The notes under the pieces are model-generated. The model worked only from the letters and a program-made list of their open reading frames with translations. It searched no databases and was not told the origin of the DNA. Below are positions 26,481 through 38,500 of a DNA stretch of 64,000 bases, piece after piece. Position 1 is the first letter of the stretch. Each line of letters begins with the position of its first letter. The position numbers and the translations under genes are program-made. This DNA comes from Castor canadensis (Eukaryota; Chordata; Mammalia; Rodentia; Castoridae), in assembly GCF_047511655.1 (NCBI RefSeq), contig NC_133401.1, positions 13,176,001 to 13,240,000 of the forward strand. Direction: 5' to 3'.

Positions 26481-27900
26481 TTTCCAGTAAATCAATTCAA
26501 CCATGTTTTGCTGGTGATCATAACTCAGCTTTTGGTGTCACTCATTTTTCTCTATTGGTTTTGGTTCTCTATTTCATTAAAGTTATCTTATCTTCATGTA
26601 TTCCCTTCTTCAGCTTTCTGTAGGTTTAGTTTGTTCTTCTTTCTCCAGTGCCTTAGATGTGGTATTCAGTTATTGATTTGACATTTTACTTTTTTCTAAA
26701 AGTAGACATTTTAACTGCATCCCATGAAAATTGGTGACTTGTATCTTCATTTGCAATGGTCTTAAAGTATTGTGTGATTTCCATTACAATTTCTTCTTTG
26801 AGCCATGGGTCATTTAGGAATGTCTTGTTTAATTTCCATGTATTTGGGAATTTCCCAGTATTTTCTGTTGTTGATTTCTGATTTCACTCCAAGAGTTCAG
26901 AAAACATACTTTGCATTTTATCTATCCTTTTAAACTTACTGTAGCTTCTTTTGTGAATTGATATTGGATTATCCTGAATAATGTTCCATGAGGACTTGAG
27001 AAGAATATATATATATACATATATATATGTATATATACATATACATATACATATACATATATATATGTATATATATATGCTCTTATTGGATGAACTCTTC
27101 TATAGATGTCTATGAGGTCTCCATCATTCATAGTGTTCTTCAGGTCTTCTCTTTCCATGTTGGTCTTATGTCTACTTGTTCTATTTCATATTGGAAGTGC
27201 ATTTTGAAGTCTCCAGTTGTTATTATTAAATTGCCTGTTTTTCTCTTATCTCTCTGTTCTCATGTGTTATGGTGTGCTTAGATTATATTAAATATTTACA
27301 GTTATTTTGTATTTCTGGTGGGATGACCTTTGTCTCTAACAACATTTTGCTTTAATATCTAGTTTTTCTGATATGAGCCTAGCCACTCCAAACATGCAAA
27401 GTTTGTGGTTGCCATCATATATAGTTTCTATCATATTATCCATCATTTTATTTTCAAATTTGTATCTTTGAATCTAAAATGTCTCCTGTACACAGAAAAG
27501 AGTTGAATAATGTTTTATTTAAACCAGTCTGAAGCCTTTGCCCTGTGTTAGAATGTTTAATCCTTCTACATTTAGTGCTGAAGATATATTTGGTTTACAT
27601 CTTCTATGTTACTTTCTGGTTTTTTCAGGCATTGCTAATATAGCTAATATGCATTGTACATATTTTCTAAGGAAGCAATTATGTATCAGTTTTGCTTTTT
27701 CATTGTTTTTAGTTATGCCTTAGCAGTTGCTTATGGCATGACAAATACATCTGAACCTATAATAACAAGCTTCATATTTAATTTATATTCATGTCTACTG
27801 ATATATGGAAATGTTACTTCTATATATTTCTATTCTCTTTCCCCTCTCTTTAAGGTATTATTTATATACAGATTACATTCATTAACATTATAAACTTCAA
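26480..27900 (-). mobile_element. Old L1 ORF2 5' part, minus strand
   Basis: On the minus strand this is the endonuclease to linker region of an ancient L1. The reverse of TTTGAGCCATGGGTCATTTA, AATGTTCCATGAGGACTTGA, TGAAGTCTCCAGTTGTTATT and TGATATGAGCCTAGCCACTC are all diagnostic blocks of mammalian L1 ORF2. It is strongly diverged, and a (TA)n tract interrupts it. Confidence 0.75.
27003..27080. repeat. TA/TACATA-rich simple repeat
   Basis: An alternating A/T run with ATACAT units, grown inside the old L1. It can form hairpins because its units are self-complementary. Confidence 0.9.
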
Positions 27901-27945
27901 AATACATCACAATAATTATTGCTTTATATAAGTTAATTTCATTTT

Positions 27946-28022
27946 TATCCAGTACTGAGGATTGAACCCAGGGCCTCATGCTTGGCAGGCAGATAGTCTA
28001 CCACTTGAACCATACCTCAGAC
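27946..28022 (-). mobile_element. ID-like SINE part, minus strand
   Basis: On the minus strand the unit reads GGTTCAAGTGGTAGACTATC (A box region), then GCCTGCCAAGCATGAGGCCC, then GGGTTCAATCC (B box). This is the tRNA-Ala-like ID body. It may be the right half of a B1-dID dimer whose left half is at 28165-28245. Confidence 0.75.
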
Positions 28023-28164
28023 CTTTTAAAAAATTTTTCATTCTTTAAATTTTATTTTTATCTCTGAATTATATATATTAAAAATACAAGGGGTTTCATT
28101 GTGATAATTCCAAACAAGTGTATTTTAACTCTCTTTAGCTCATATAAATCTTGTGCCTTTCATT
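28023..28164. mobile_element. Probable L1 3'-end piece between two SINE halves
   Basis: An A/T-rich run leads to CAAGGGGTTTCATTGTGATA, similar to L1 3' ends such as the one near 49300. It lies between an ID part and a B1-like part and looks like an insertion into a dimeric SINE. Confidence 0.4.
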
Positions 28165-28245
28165 TTATTTTGGAAATAGGTCTTGCTACCTCTGCCTAAG
28201 CCACTTTCAACCACAATCCTCCTATCTCCACCTTTAGACAGGTTA
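28165..28245 (-). mobile_element. B1-like (7SL) SINE part, minus strand
   Basis: The text AATAGGTCTTGCTACCTCTG followed by CAACCACAATCCTCCTATCT fits the reverse of the B1-like left monomer of the dimer seen at 2911-3010 (gcccaagctgtccttgagcca, then atgatcccccaatctcagcc). It is old and diverged. Confidence 0.5.
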
Positions 28246-28554
28246 ATAATTTTTTTTTAAAAAATTGAGACAAGAAAGGAGAGCATGCTTTAGTGCATAT
28301 TCCTTGTTATAGTAACTTGTTATTTGTTAATCCTAGTCCTACCCACTTGTGCACATGGATTTGGGTTGCTACCTACAGTTGTTTATTTAACCCAATGAAA
28401 CTGTTCCCACTCCAACATTTGTGCTCTACTGCCAAATAAATTTCATTTCCATTGCAATAGACCAAATAATACATTATATAACATATAATATATTGTATTT
28501 TAAACCATTGCCTATTTTATAATATACATTATTTTGTTGTTTTAAGATTAATAT
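28246..28554. other. Unassigned A/T-rich stretch
   Basis: No feature is recognised apart from A/T-rich sequence with ATAATATA-type runs near 28470-28500. Confidence 0.5.
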
Positions 28555-29345
28555 TAATTTTGCCATTTTAACCATTTTGTAGTGTACAACCCATTGGCAT
28601 TAAGTTAATTTGCAATGCTGTGTAACTTTCATCACTATTCACCTCCAAAACTGCTCATCGCCCCAAAAGAAAGTACATCTTCATTAATCAATTGTTTACC
28701 CTTTCCACCCCACTGCTAAATAACCTATGAACTATTTTTAATCTCTGTCAATTTGTCTGCTGTAGATAGTATATATAAGTTGATACAAACAATATTTATT
28801 CTTTTTATCTAGCTTATTTAATTTTTGAGGTTCATTCATGTTGCAGAATGGATTCAATCTTCCTTTGTATGTTAAATAATATTCCATTATATGGATATAT
28901 CACATTTTATTTATCCATTCATGTGTTAATGTCACCTGGTATATTTTTGCCTCTTGGATATTGTGAAGTATGCTGTAATGAACATTGTTCTACAAGTATC
29001 CATTCAGTGCCTGTCTATATTTTTAAAACATAGGCACCTCAGGAAGAATTGCTGGGACAAACTGTAATTACATTACGTTCAAATTATATTATAAAAGAAT
29101 CACCAAAATGTTTTCCAAACCATCTTCGCTATGCTCCATTTCACTCAGCAGAGTTTGGGATCTCCACAGCATTATGAATACTTAGTATTTTCTTTATTTT
29201 TGTTTACAACCAGTACATATGAGAAGGTATCTCATTGAAATTTTGACTAACATTTTCCTAATCACTAATGATTTTGGCCATGTTTTTAAGTAATTATTTG
29301 CTATTAGTTTTTCTCCTCTGGAAAAATGTCTATTCACATCCTCTA
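28555..29345 (-). mobile_element. Ancient L1M-type 3' end, minus strand
   Basis: The order of blocks AACCATTTTGTAGTGTACAA, TGGCATTAAGTTAATTTGCA, TTTCATCACTATTCACCTCC, AATATTCCATTATATGGATA, ATTTATCCATTCATGTGTTA and GGATATTGTGAAGTATGCTG is the well-known reverse of an ancient mammalian L1 3' end and ORF2 tail. Confidence 0.8.
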
Positions 29346-29589
29346 CTGAGAATTCTTGGTTGAGGTTCACTGATGGACAGGTAGAGGCTTTCTCCATCTG
29401 ATTCTGTGAATGAGATCTGTGAATGAGAAGAATCAGAGTAACAAAAGAGAGACTATATTCAGAAGACAGAAAAGGAAGAAGAGCACTGAGAACCATGAAA
29501 GAGGGATAGGACAGATGAAAAGCACAGTGAAACAGAAAGGCAACACGAATAAATTAGGGCAAACTGAAAGCCTTGGTGAAAGACTGGCA

Positions 29590-30100
29590 GACCTAATGGC
29601 ATGGTCTTCTTAATTTCATTCATCTGTTTGTTTGAATTAGTTTTGAACTCTTTCAGTTATTTATTCATATCCTATTTGAGTTCAGACACTGGCTTATGTG
29701 TTTCTTCTTTAAGCTCATTAATCATTCTTACCATTATATTTTGGAATTCAGTATTTGATATTTATCCCTCTTTGGTGTTGTTTAGATCCTTAATAATGAG
29801 TTGACTTGAGAGAGAACTGTTACCTTGGTGCTTCATGTTTCTGCACTGAGTTTTATGCATCTGGAATTGTTTTTGATTGAAGGTTTCAATCCCTGTGCCT
29901 CAAGTTGGGGTTTTATGAACGATTATACAGGATTGCATTGAGCTCTGGTATATTTTCTTGTCTTTAAATGGGGAGGATGGTGGTTCATTAGTAATCCTCT
30001 CAGTTTCTTGTACTCAAGATACTGGATTCTACCCCCTTTTCCACACAGGACAAGGAGGCTTAACTACTAAAACTGTCACAGTTTTTAAAACTGCAGCCTT
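29590..30100 (-). pseudogene. Family B L1 ORF1 amino part, minus strand
   Basis: Minus-strand sequence at 29804-29690 matches the ORF1 coiled coil of the plus-strand family B copy (7830-7930), including the reverse of ATTGAATTCCAAAAAATAAT. It carries stops. The element is cut at its 3' side near 29590. Confidence 0.65.
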
Positions 30101-31665
30101 GAAATTACAGTAATTCTTCATGAAGATCAGTTATTGCTATTGTTCCAGTATCTTTGGTTGTCTATTGGAGCAAAGATGAATCTTTGTGGTCCTGGAAGGC
30201 TAAAGGTAGTAAGGGTTCAGATGGAAGGAAGGCAGGGGGGAAGCTGTAGTGTATAATATGAAGTGAAAAGTTTATATAGCATAAAGTGGCAGCAGAGTAA
30301 TAGAAGGGGTTGATGAGGAAGCAGACTGAGATGCATAGAAGAGATAGGTAGATTTTGAAATGCATAGGAAAGGGATAAGGATGATATAGAAAGTTAAACA
30401 GACAGACAAACAAATGTAGAAACAACAAAACTGGACAAATGATCTGGGAATCTATTGGTAGTGAAGGAGGAGTGCATGTGGGTAGACAATAAAAAGAGAA
30501 ATTAAGAGCTAGGAAGAGGTTCTGGCTGTTGTTTTGTGGAAAATATCAGTTGGGGAGGGTAATAGTAAGGAGGGGATAAGAAGTGGTTTAAGGTTGAAGA
30601 CTAAAGGGCAGGATACAGGGCTCTGCTAGGATGATGACCCAGAAGGGTAAGGGTGGAAGGTAAGACTGAAGAGAAAATAGGGTGGCCAAAATGTGAAATA
30701 CTTCCTGTTGTGTACAGAAAAGGAAGACACAGATAAATGAATAAGAAAGCTTGTCTTAACAACAACAAATACAAATTTTACATTTAAAAATTGCAAACTT
30801 TCTAGAGCTCCTGTGAGAAGTTGGTCTCCCCTCCTGCCTTCGTGACTGAGTTGTTCAGTCCAGTAGATGGTAGTTTAATTGGATACCTGCCTCTGGAATG
30901 GTGTCTGATGGTGGGGAATAGGGAGTGTTTGGAGATCTGAGCAAACTCTCTAGAATTTGTACCATCAACTTGTCAGCCTACACCATCACTTGTTGCAGGT
31001 TTCCCGTCTTCAGGCTCCCAAGGACTTATAGTTTATAATTATGCTCAGAGGCAGAATTTTGCCATATGGCCTCACTAACAGAAGTCTTGGGTACCAGCAT
31101 TTCTGTGGAGATCTTCACTGCCAAGGGTGCTGTGTTCTCCCAGCCCACAGAAGGTCTTGGTTCAAAGGGTTAGAACCTCAGCTTTTGCTAGTGGGGTTCT
31201 AGCATCTTTCTGCAGAGAGTTGCATACTGGCTGGCACCTTCCACCACACACTGTTTTTGTGGTGACGATTGCAGCTTTCTCTCCCTCACTGGAGGAGCTG
31301 GTGCTCCAGCTCCATGGCTGCAAGGAAGCAGGACTTCTGAGAATGTGCAGAGTGCAGAGCAGTGAGGCATAGATTCTCCATGCACAGGGAAGCAGCTCTC
31401 CCAGCATAGAGCAGGGAGTAGCAGGGCTCAGAGCAGCAGGGTGCAGAGCTTTCAGGAGTAGGGGATCAGGGAGTGTAGACCTGCAAACCATTTTTTCTAG
31501 TAGTCTTTTGCTGGTCTCCTTGTTGGTTTGAAAGGAGTCCTGCTACTCGATGGCTATGGGAATTTGTGCATGTCCTCCAGAGCCCCCAGTTTCCTCCTTC
31601 TTTGGGATTGTAGGGCTCTGGGATTCAGAGGATTTCAACAATCAACCATATTGCTGCTTCTCCTC
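30101..31665 (-). promoter_or_regulatory. Family B L1 5' UTR, minus strand
   Basis: This is the second long copy of the family B 5' UTR. Shared blocks with the plus-strand copy include the reverse of ACAAAGATACTGGATCAGTA (7520) near 30150, of CACTACCAATACCATTAGGG (7200) near 30460, and of the 6530-6600 region near 31085-31160. The 5' end at about 31650-31665 holds a decayed CAAGATGG start. The frames at 31127-31491 fall inside this UTR and are not genes. Confidence 0.75.
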
Positions 31666-32440
31666 TCATCCTTGGCTTTAAGCCCATAAGTACCTAGAGA
31701 GCTGAATGTAACCTAGCCACTACAATTCCTAATATCTTAGGTAAGCAATACCCTATTGTAGCCTCACAAGACTAGCTCATCCACCTGCTTCATACCAATT
31801 CACTTGCATATCAGAACATCATGGTTATCTCAATATATTCACTTCTGAATATCTGAAAGCTGCTTGTATGCCTCAATCTAACTCACCTCAATCTTGGACA
31901 GTAACCCTCATAATAAGTAACTATATGCATATTGCCATACAACATCACCAAATACCTAAATGCATAGCAAGCACCTCAAACTGTGTATATTCTTTACCTT
32001 GAGGCAGATTACACTGCCAGTGGGTACTACCACTGATATCTTTCTTTTATGTCATCTCTATGCACCCCAGCTCTGTGAGATAATCTTTTCAGTGATGAAG
32101 CACTTCCCAGGACCTCAGCAACAGGCATTTAAATACTGACAGGGGCTGGAAAAATCATAACCAAGAAAGTGAAGAACAAATGCACCCTGGAACCCAATTC
32201 CTCACAAGATTGCATGAATTCCTTTCTCATCCACATGTAGAAGGTGCACAAAACAGGCTGAGTGGGGATGTCCCAATCAGGCAGATGGAAATCATACTAG
32301 GAAGGAGAAGGTAAAAGAGGCTCATTCACACATCACAGTATTCACACATCACAGTATTCTTCAACATGCAATCATGATTAACCTTCACTCTTCTATCTTA
32401 TTGAAAGAAGCACACAGGCAAGCAAACCATTGGCTGGACA
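31666..32440. other. Unassigned non-coding stretch
   Basis: I recognise no gene or repeat family. It contains a perfect 16 bp tandem duplication of TTCACACATCACAGTA at 32325-32340 and 32341-32356. Confidence 0.55.
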
Positions 32441-32682
32441 CAATTTTATGTCCTTCATTAGATCAAGGGCAAACACAACAAGGAGATTGGACTTTGAGCA
32501 CATGATAAAAGCTTTAGCACACAAGGGAGGGGTGAGGATAGGTAAGACACCTAAAGAAATAGCTAGCATTTGTTGCCCTTAACACAGAGAAACTAAAGCA
32601 GATACCTTAAAAGCAACTGAAGCCAATAGGAAAAAGGGACCAGGAACTAGAGAAAAGGTTAGATAAAAAAAGAATTAATCTA
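32441..32682 (+). mobile_element. Family A L1 3' UTR fragment joined to next L1 5' end
   Basis: From GATCAAGGGCAAACACAACA at 32461 this matches the family A 3' UTR (compare 60156-60370 and 46371-46585). It stops at about 32682 inside the block AAAAAAAGAATTAATCTA, where the intact UTR continues with GAAGGTAACACACATGCACA. The next base begins the 5' end of a full family A L1. There is no A-tail at the joint, so the lower L1 appears inserted in, or transcribed from within, this UTR. Confidence 0.85.
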
Positions 32683-33748
32683 GGAGGATTCCAAGATGGC
32701 AGCTAGAGGTAGGAAGCAGAAAGCGACCCTCCTATAGTGAAATCTTGGAGAGACACTGGAGACACACTTTGCAGGCATAATCACCGAGAAAAGGCATAAC
32801 TTTGACCCCTCCACATCTCCAGCTGGTGCAGAGAATCTCCACTTCACGTTAAACGGAGAAACGAGGAGGGCCCCCGGGGCCGCCAGTGGCCGGTGCCCAT
32901 ACAGCTTGGGAAGACGCGGACCAGGTGAGCTTCGCGGTACCACGGTAGCCCCACAGACAAGCCTGGGCCAGAGCAGCATAGCCCCCTGGACAGACTGACC
33001 TCCACCCGGGGAAAAAAGAGAAACTGAGTAATAAGCAATAAGAACAATTAAGACACGCTGGAAAGAGGGTGGGGAGCCCTGAGTGCTGAAGATTGGGAGA
33101 AGGGAATCCTTCCTAGGACTGTAAATAAACAAGCCAGGCAGGCCGGAGAGCCTCTGGCAGGAGCGGGGCACGCACCCAGCAACCAGGAGCGGGGAAGCTT
33201 GTGAGAGTGGAGGAGGGAGGAAAACTCCACAGAAGAGGAGGGAAGACCCACTTCCCACGTGAACTGTAAATAAACATGGTGGCCGGCAGGAGCAGCAGCA
33301 CCGCCCAGTAAGCTGGAGCAGGAAAGCTTCTGAAAGTGGCAGTAGGAGGAAAACTGCACAGGAGAGGGGGGAAGACCCACCTTCCACATGAACTGTAAAT
33401 AAACACGCAGGCCTGACAATGCAGGTGCAGTGTCACCTTTCCCAGTGCTTGGAAAGGGGAAAGCCTGTAGCAGAGGCTCCCGCACAGGAGAACTCTGAAC
33501 AAACAAAGCCTGTGGGACCAGGTGAGTGCTAGCTCACCCCAGAGATCTGCATAAATAACTCAGCCAGCTACAGGCTGAGAGCAGCAGGCAGGCAAGCCAC
33601 ACTTGCAGATACCACTCTCAGAACTGTCTCCAGACACTTTTTTTTCTTTCTCTCCCTACCTTTGATGAGAGAACAACCGAATTACACCTGCAAGCCGAAA
33701 AACTTACTGAAACTGTACTGCATTTGAACTTGGGACACTTGGTGGGGC

Positions 33749-33785
<37 letters not shown>

Positions 33786-34299
33786 TTTTGTTCTACTTTA
33801 TGCATCCCCTTTGATGAGACAACTACAAAACAACAACTGAGGCACCAACTCCAGGACTGGAGATTGAGACGGACACCCAAATTATTAAGACTAAAACTGC
33901 ATTGAATATAAACTTGGAAGTTTTTTGGCTTTGTTTTTTCTTAATTTTCAATTTTCCATTTTATTTTAATTCATTTTTATATAGAGATATTTCTTTCATT
34001 TACTTATTTTTTATTGTTTTTATCTTTGATTTTCAATCCTCTCTATGTCTCTCTAATGTCTGTTCAGCTTACTGTCGATTAGTACACTAACACTCCCTGT
34101 TTATACCTTTGAAACTCTCTTGTCTGATACCTTGTTCTGCTTTCTCCCTCTTGTCTGTATATTTGTTTTTCCCTTTTCTTTAACTTCTTGCTTTCCATCT
34201 CAGCTCACCCTTCCATTCTAAATATTACCATTGTTATTATTACAAGCTAGAAAATACTTAATTGCACACAGTACAGGGACAGTAACAACACCAAAGACA
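32683..34299 (+). promoter_or_regulatory. Family A L1 5' UTR, copy 3
   Basis: The start reads GGAGGATTCCAAGATGGCAG, with a YY1-like core. Two full repeat units occur at 33118-33262 and 33263-33391, each starting ACTGTAAATAAAC; a third start is at 33392. The first 900 bases are GC rich, and the later part is T rich with a (GT)n tract at 33751-33783. An antisense frame (33387-32680, non-ATG start) has its stop exactly at the L1 boundary. Confidence 0.88.
33751..33783. repeat. (GT)n microsatellite in L1 5' UTR
   Basis: A pure dinucleotide run of about 16 units. The same site in copy 1 (15686-15696) and in the copy at 63396-63408 has far fewer units, so this run expanded after insertion or in its lineage. 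Confidence 0.95.
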
Positions 34300-35509
34300 A
34301 TGATGGGAAGACAGAAAAAACAGGGAAACCAGTTTCCCCACAGCAAAAAATTAGTACAGGAACCAGAGGGGAATAAAGAAAACAGATACTCAGATCCAGA
34401 CTCCAAAAAAATGAAGATAAACTATGCCAAAGGACCCAATGAAGCCCACAAGAATAATTTAAAAGAAGACATACTACAAGTACTCAATGAGAATTTTATA
34501 GAGATGATACTGGATAGGGTCAACCAAAACATACAGGAGACACTCAAGAAATTCCAAGACAACAAAAATAGAGAATTTGAAAAAGCAAAAGAAGAAATAA
34601 AGGAAACCATAGAAGCACTGCATAAAAACCAAAGTGAAACAGAGAACAAAATGAATAAACGGATAAATGAACTCAGGACAAAAATAGACAACATTAAAGA
34701 AGAAAACTGCCAGGATATGGAAAACCTCAGAAAAAAGAACGAAAGAGAACTGCAAAACAAAACGGAAGGCCAATCCAGCAGAATAGAACAAACAGAAGAC
34801 AGAATCTCAGAACTTGAAGATGAAATGGTAATTAAAGGAAAAACCAAAGAACTATTAATTAAACAACTCAAGACCTGTGAAAAGAAAATGCAAGAACTCA
34901 CTGATTCCATCAAAAGACCAAACTTGAGAATCATGGGCATCAAAGAAGGAGAAGAGGTGCGTGGTGCAAGCGAAGGGAAGGCGTAATATATTCAACAAAA
35001 TAATAACGGAATATTTCCCAAATCTAGAGAAAGAGATTCCCATACGAATGCAAGAGGCCTCCAGGACACCAAACAGACCAGATCAAAATAGAACTACTTC
35101 ATGACATATCATCATTAAAACAATAAGTTCAGAAACTAAGGAAAGAATATTGAAGGCTGTAAGAGAGAAAAAACAAGTAACATACAAAGGTAAACCCAAC
35201 CAAATCACAGCAGACTTCTCAACAGAAACATTAAAAGCAAGAAGAGCATGGGGTGAGATCTTCTGGGCACTGAATGAAAGTAACTTCAACCCCAGGATAC
35301 TCTACCCAGCAAAGCTATCATTCAAAATAGATGGAGCAATAAAAGTCTTCCATGATAAGCAGAAACTAAAACAATATGTGACCACAAAGCCACCATTACA
35401 AAAGATTCTGCAAGGGATCCTGCACACAGAAAGTGACACCCAACTTAACCATGAAAAGGCAGGGAGCACCAAACCACAGGATAAGAAAAAGGAAGACAGT
35501 AGAGAGTAA
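34300..35509 (+). pseudogene. Family A L1 ORF1, copy 3 (7 bp insertion)
   Basis: The frame opens MMGRQKKQGNQ; the second Met is the likely true start. Residues about 40-200 are Lys/Glu rich and coiled-coil-like (ENFIEMILDRVNQNIQETLK, then RISELEDEMVIKGKTKELL). The RNA-recognition part begins RPNLRIMGIKEGEEV. A 7 bp insertion at about 34961-34967 then shifts the frame, and it stops at 34984-34986. The carboxyl-terminal domain is recovered in another frame (KARRAWGEIFWALNESNF, 35240-35290) to the stop at 35507-35509. ORF1 proteins bind L1 RNA as trimers in the cytoplasm. This copy cannot make one. Confidence 0.9.
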
Positions 35510-35559
35510 CATCAAGTTAGGTACACACAATCAAACCTTCAAACAACTGAGACAACTAA

Positions 35560-38500
35560 ATGGCAGGAATCACCACATACCTATCAGTACTAACGCTTAA
35601 TGTTAATGGACTTAATTCACCCATCAAAAGACACCGTTTGACAAAATGGATTAAAAAAGAAGATCCAACAATTTGTTGCTTACAGGAGACTCATCTCACC
35701 GACAGAAATAAGCATATGCTTAGGATGAAAGGCTGGAAGAAGATTTACCAAGCCAATGGCCCCCGAAAAAAGGCAGGAGTAGCAATACTTACCTCTGACA
35801 AAGGAAACTTCAAACCTACATTGATCAAACAAGATAAAGAAGGACATCCCATACTAATAAAAGGGGAAATAGACCAAAAGGAAATAATAATCATCAATCT
35901 GTATGCACCCAATGTCAACGCACCCAATTTCATCAAACATACCCTGAAAGACCTAAAAGCATATATTAATGCCAACACAGTGGTTGTGGGAGACTTTAAC
36001 ACCCCATTATCATCAATAGATAGGTCATCCAAACAAAAACTCAAGAAAGAATTCCAAGATCTAAAATATGCAATAGGTCAAATGGACCTAGTAGATGTCT
36101 ACAGAACATTTCATCCAACCTCTACACAATATACATTCTTCTCAGCAGCCCATGGAACCTTCTCCAAAATAGATCATATCCTAGGGCACAAAGCAAGCCT
36201 CAGCAAATATAAGAAAATAGAAATAATACCGTGCAGAAAATAGAAATAATACCGTGCATACTATTGACCACAATATAGTAAAAGTAGAACTCAACAACAA
36301 AAGTAAAGACAAAAAACATGCAAACAGCTGGAAACTAAATAACTCATTACTTAATGAAGAATGGATCATCGATGAAATAAAAGAGGAAATTAAAAAGTTC
36401 CTGGAAGTCAATGAAAATGAAAACACAACCTACTGGAACCTATGGGACACAGCTAAGGCAGTCTTGAGAGGAAAGTTTATAGCCATGAATGCATATATTA
36501 AAAAGATTGAAAGATCCCAAATCAATGACCTAATGATACATCTCAAACTCCTAGAAAAACAAGAACAGGCAAATCCCAAAACAAATAGAAGGAGAGAAAT
36601 AATGAAAATAAGAGCTGAAATCAACGAAATAGAAACCAAAAAAACCATACAGAGAATTAATGAAACAAAAAGTTGGTTCTTTGAAAAAATAAACAAGATC
36701 CATAGACTCCTGGCAAACCTGACTAAAATGAGGAGAGAAAAAAACCCAAATTAGTAGAATTAGGAATGCAAAAGGGGAGATAACAACAAACACCATGGAA
36801 GTCCAGGAAATCATCAGAGACTACTTTGAGAACCTATATTAAAATAAATTTGAAAATCTAAAAGAAATGGACAGATTTCTAGATACATATGATCATCCAA
36901 AACTGAACCAAGAGGAAATTAATTACCTGAATAGACCTATAACACAAAATGAAATTGAAGCAGCAATCAAGATTCTCCCCAAAAAGAAAAGTCCAGAACC
37001 TGATGGATTCTCTGCTGAATTCTATCAAACCTTTAAATAAGAACTGATACCAACCCTCCTTGAACTGTTCCATGAGGTAGAAAGGGAAGGAAAACTGCCT
37101 AACACATTTTATGAAGCCAGTATTACATTTATTCCAAACCAGGCAAAGACACCTCCAAAAAGGAGAACTACAGGCCAATCTCCTTAATGAACATTGATGC
37201 AAAAATCTTCAATAAAATAATGGCAAACCAAATTCAAGAACACATCAAAAAGATCATTCACCACAACCAAGTTGGCTTCATCCCAGGAATGCAGGAGTGG
37301 TTCAACATACGAAAATCAATAAACCTAATACACCACGTTAACAGACACAAAGACAAAAACCACTTGATCATCTCAATAGATGCAGGAAAAGCCTTTGATA
37401 AGATCCAACATCATTTCATGATAAAAGCTCTAAGAAAACTAGGAATAGAAGGAAAGTTCCTCAACATTATAAAAGCTATATATGACAAACCTACAGCCAA
37501 CATTATACTTAATGGAGAAAAACTGAAACCATTCCCTCTAAAATCAGGAACTAGACAAGGATGCCCACTATCTCCACTCCTATTCAACATAGTACTGGAA
37601 TTCCTAGCCAGAGCAATTAGGCAAGAAGAAGGAATAAAAGGAATACAAATAGGTAAAGAAACTGTCAAAATATCCCTATTTGCAGACGACATGATCCTAT
37701 ACCTTAAAGACCCAAAAAACTCTACTCAGAAGCTTCTAGACATCATCAATAGCTATAGCAAGGTAGCAGGATATAAAATCAACATAGAAAAATCATTAGC
37801 ATTTCTATACACTAACAATGAGCAAACTGAAAAAGAATGTATGAAAACAATTCCATTTATAATAGCCTCAAAAAAATCAAATACCTAGGTGTAAACCTAA
37901 CAAAAGATGTGAACGACCTCTACAAGGAAAACTATACACTTCTGAAGAAAGAGATTGAAGAAGACTATAGAAAGTGGAGAGATCTCCCATGCTCATGGAG
38001 TGGTAGAATCAACATAGTCAAAATGTCGATAGTCCCAAAAGTAATCTACATGTTTAATGCAATTCCCATCAAAATTCCAATGACATTCATTAAAGAGATT
38101 GAAAAATCTACTGTGAAATTTATATGGAAACACAAGAGGCCACGAATAGCCAAGGCAATACTCAGTCAAAAGAACAATGCAGGAGCTATCACAATACCTG
38201 ACTTCAAACTATATTACAAAGCAATAACAATAAAAACAGCATGGTACTGGCACAAAAACACACATGAAGACCAGTGGAACAGAATAGAGGACCCAGATAT
38301 GAAGCCACACAACTATAACCAACTTATCTTTGACAAAGGAGCTAAAAATATACGATGGAGAAAAAGCAGCCTCTTCAACAAAAACTGCTGGGTAAACTGG
38401 TTAGCAGTCTGCAAAAAACTGAAACTAGATCCATGTATATCACCCTATACCAAGATTAACTCAAAATGGATCAAGGATCTTAATATCAGACCACAAACTC

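Noticed and set aside
27003..27080. TA-rich block as an origin or regulatory element
   Set aside because: It is a simple repeat in an old L1 with no further signal.
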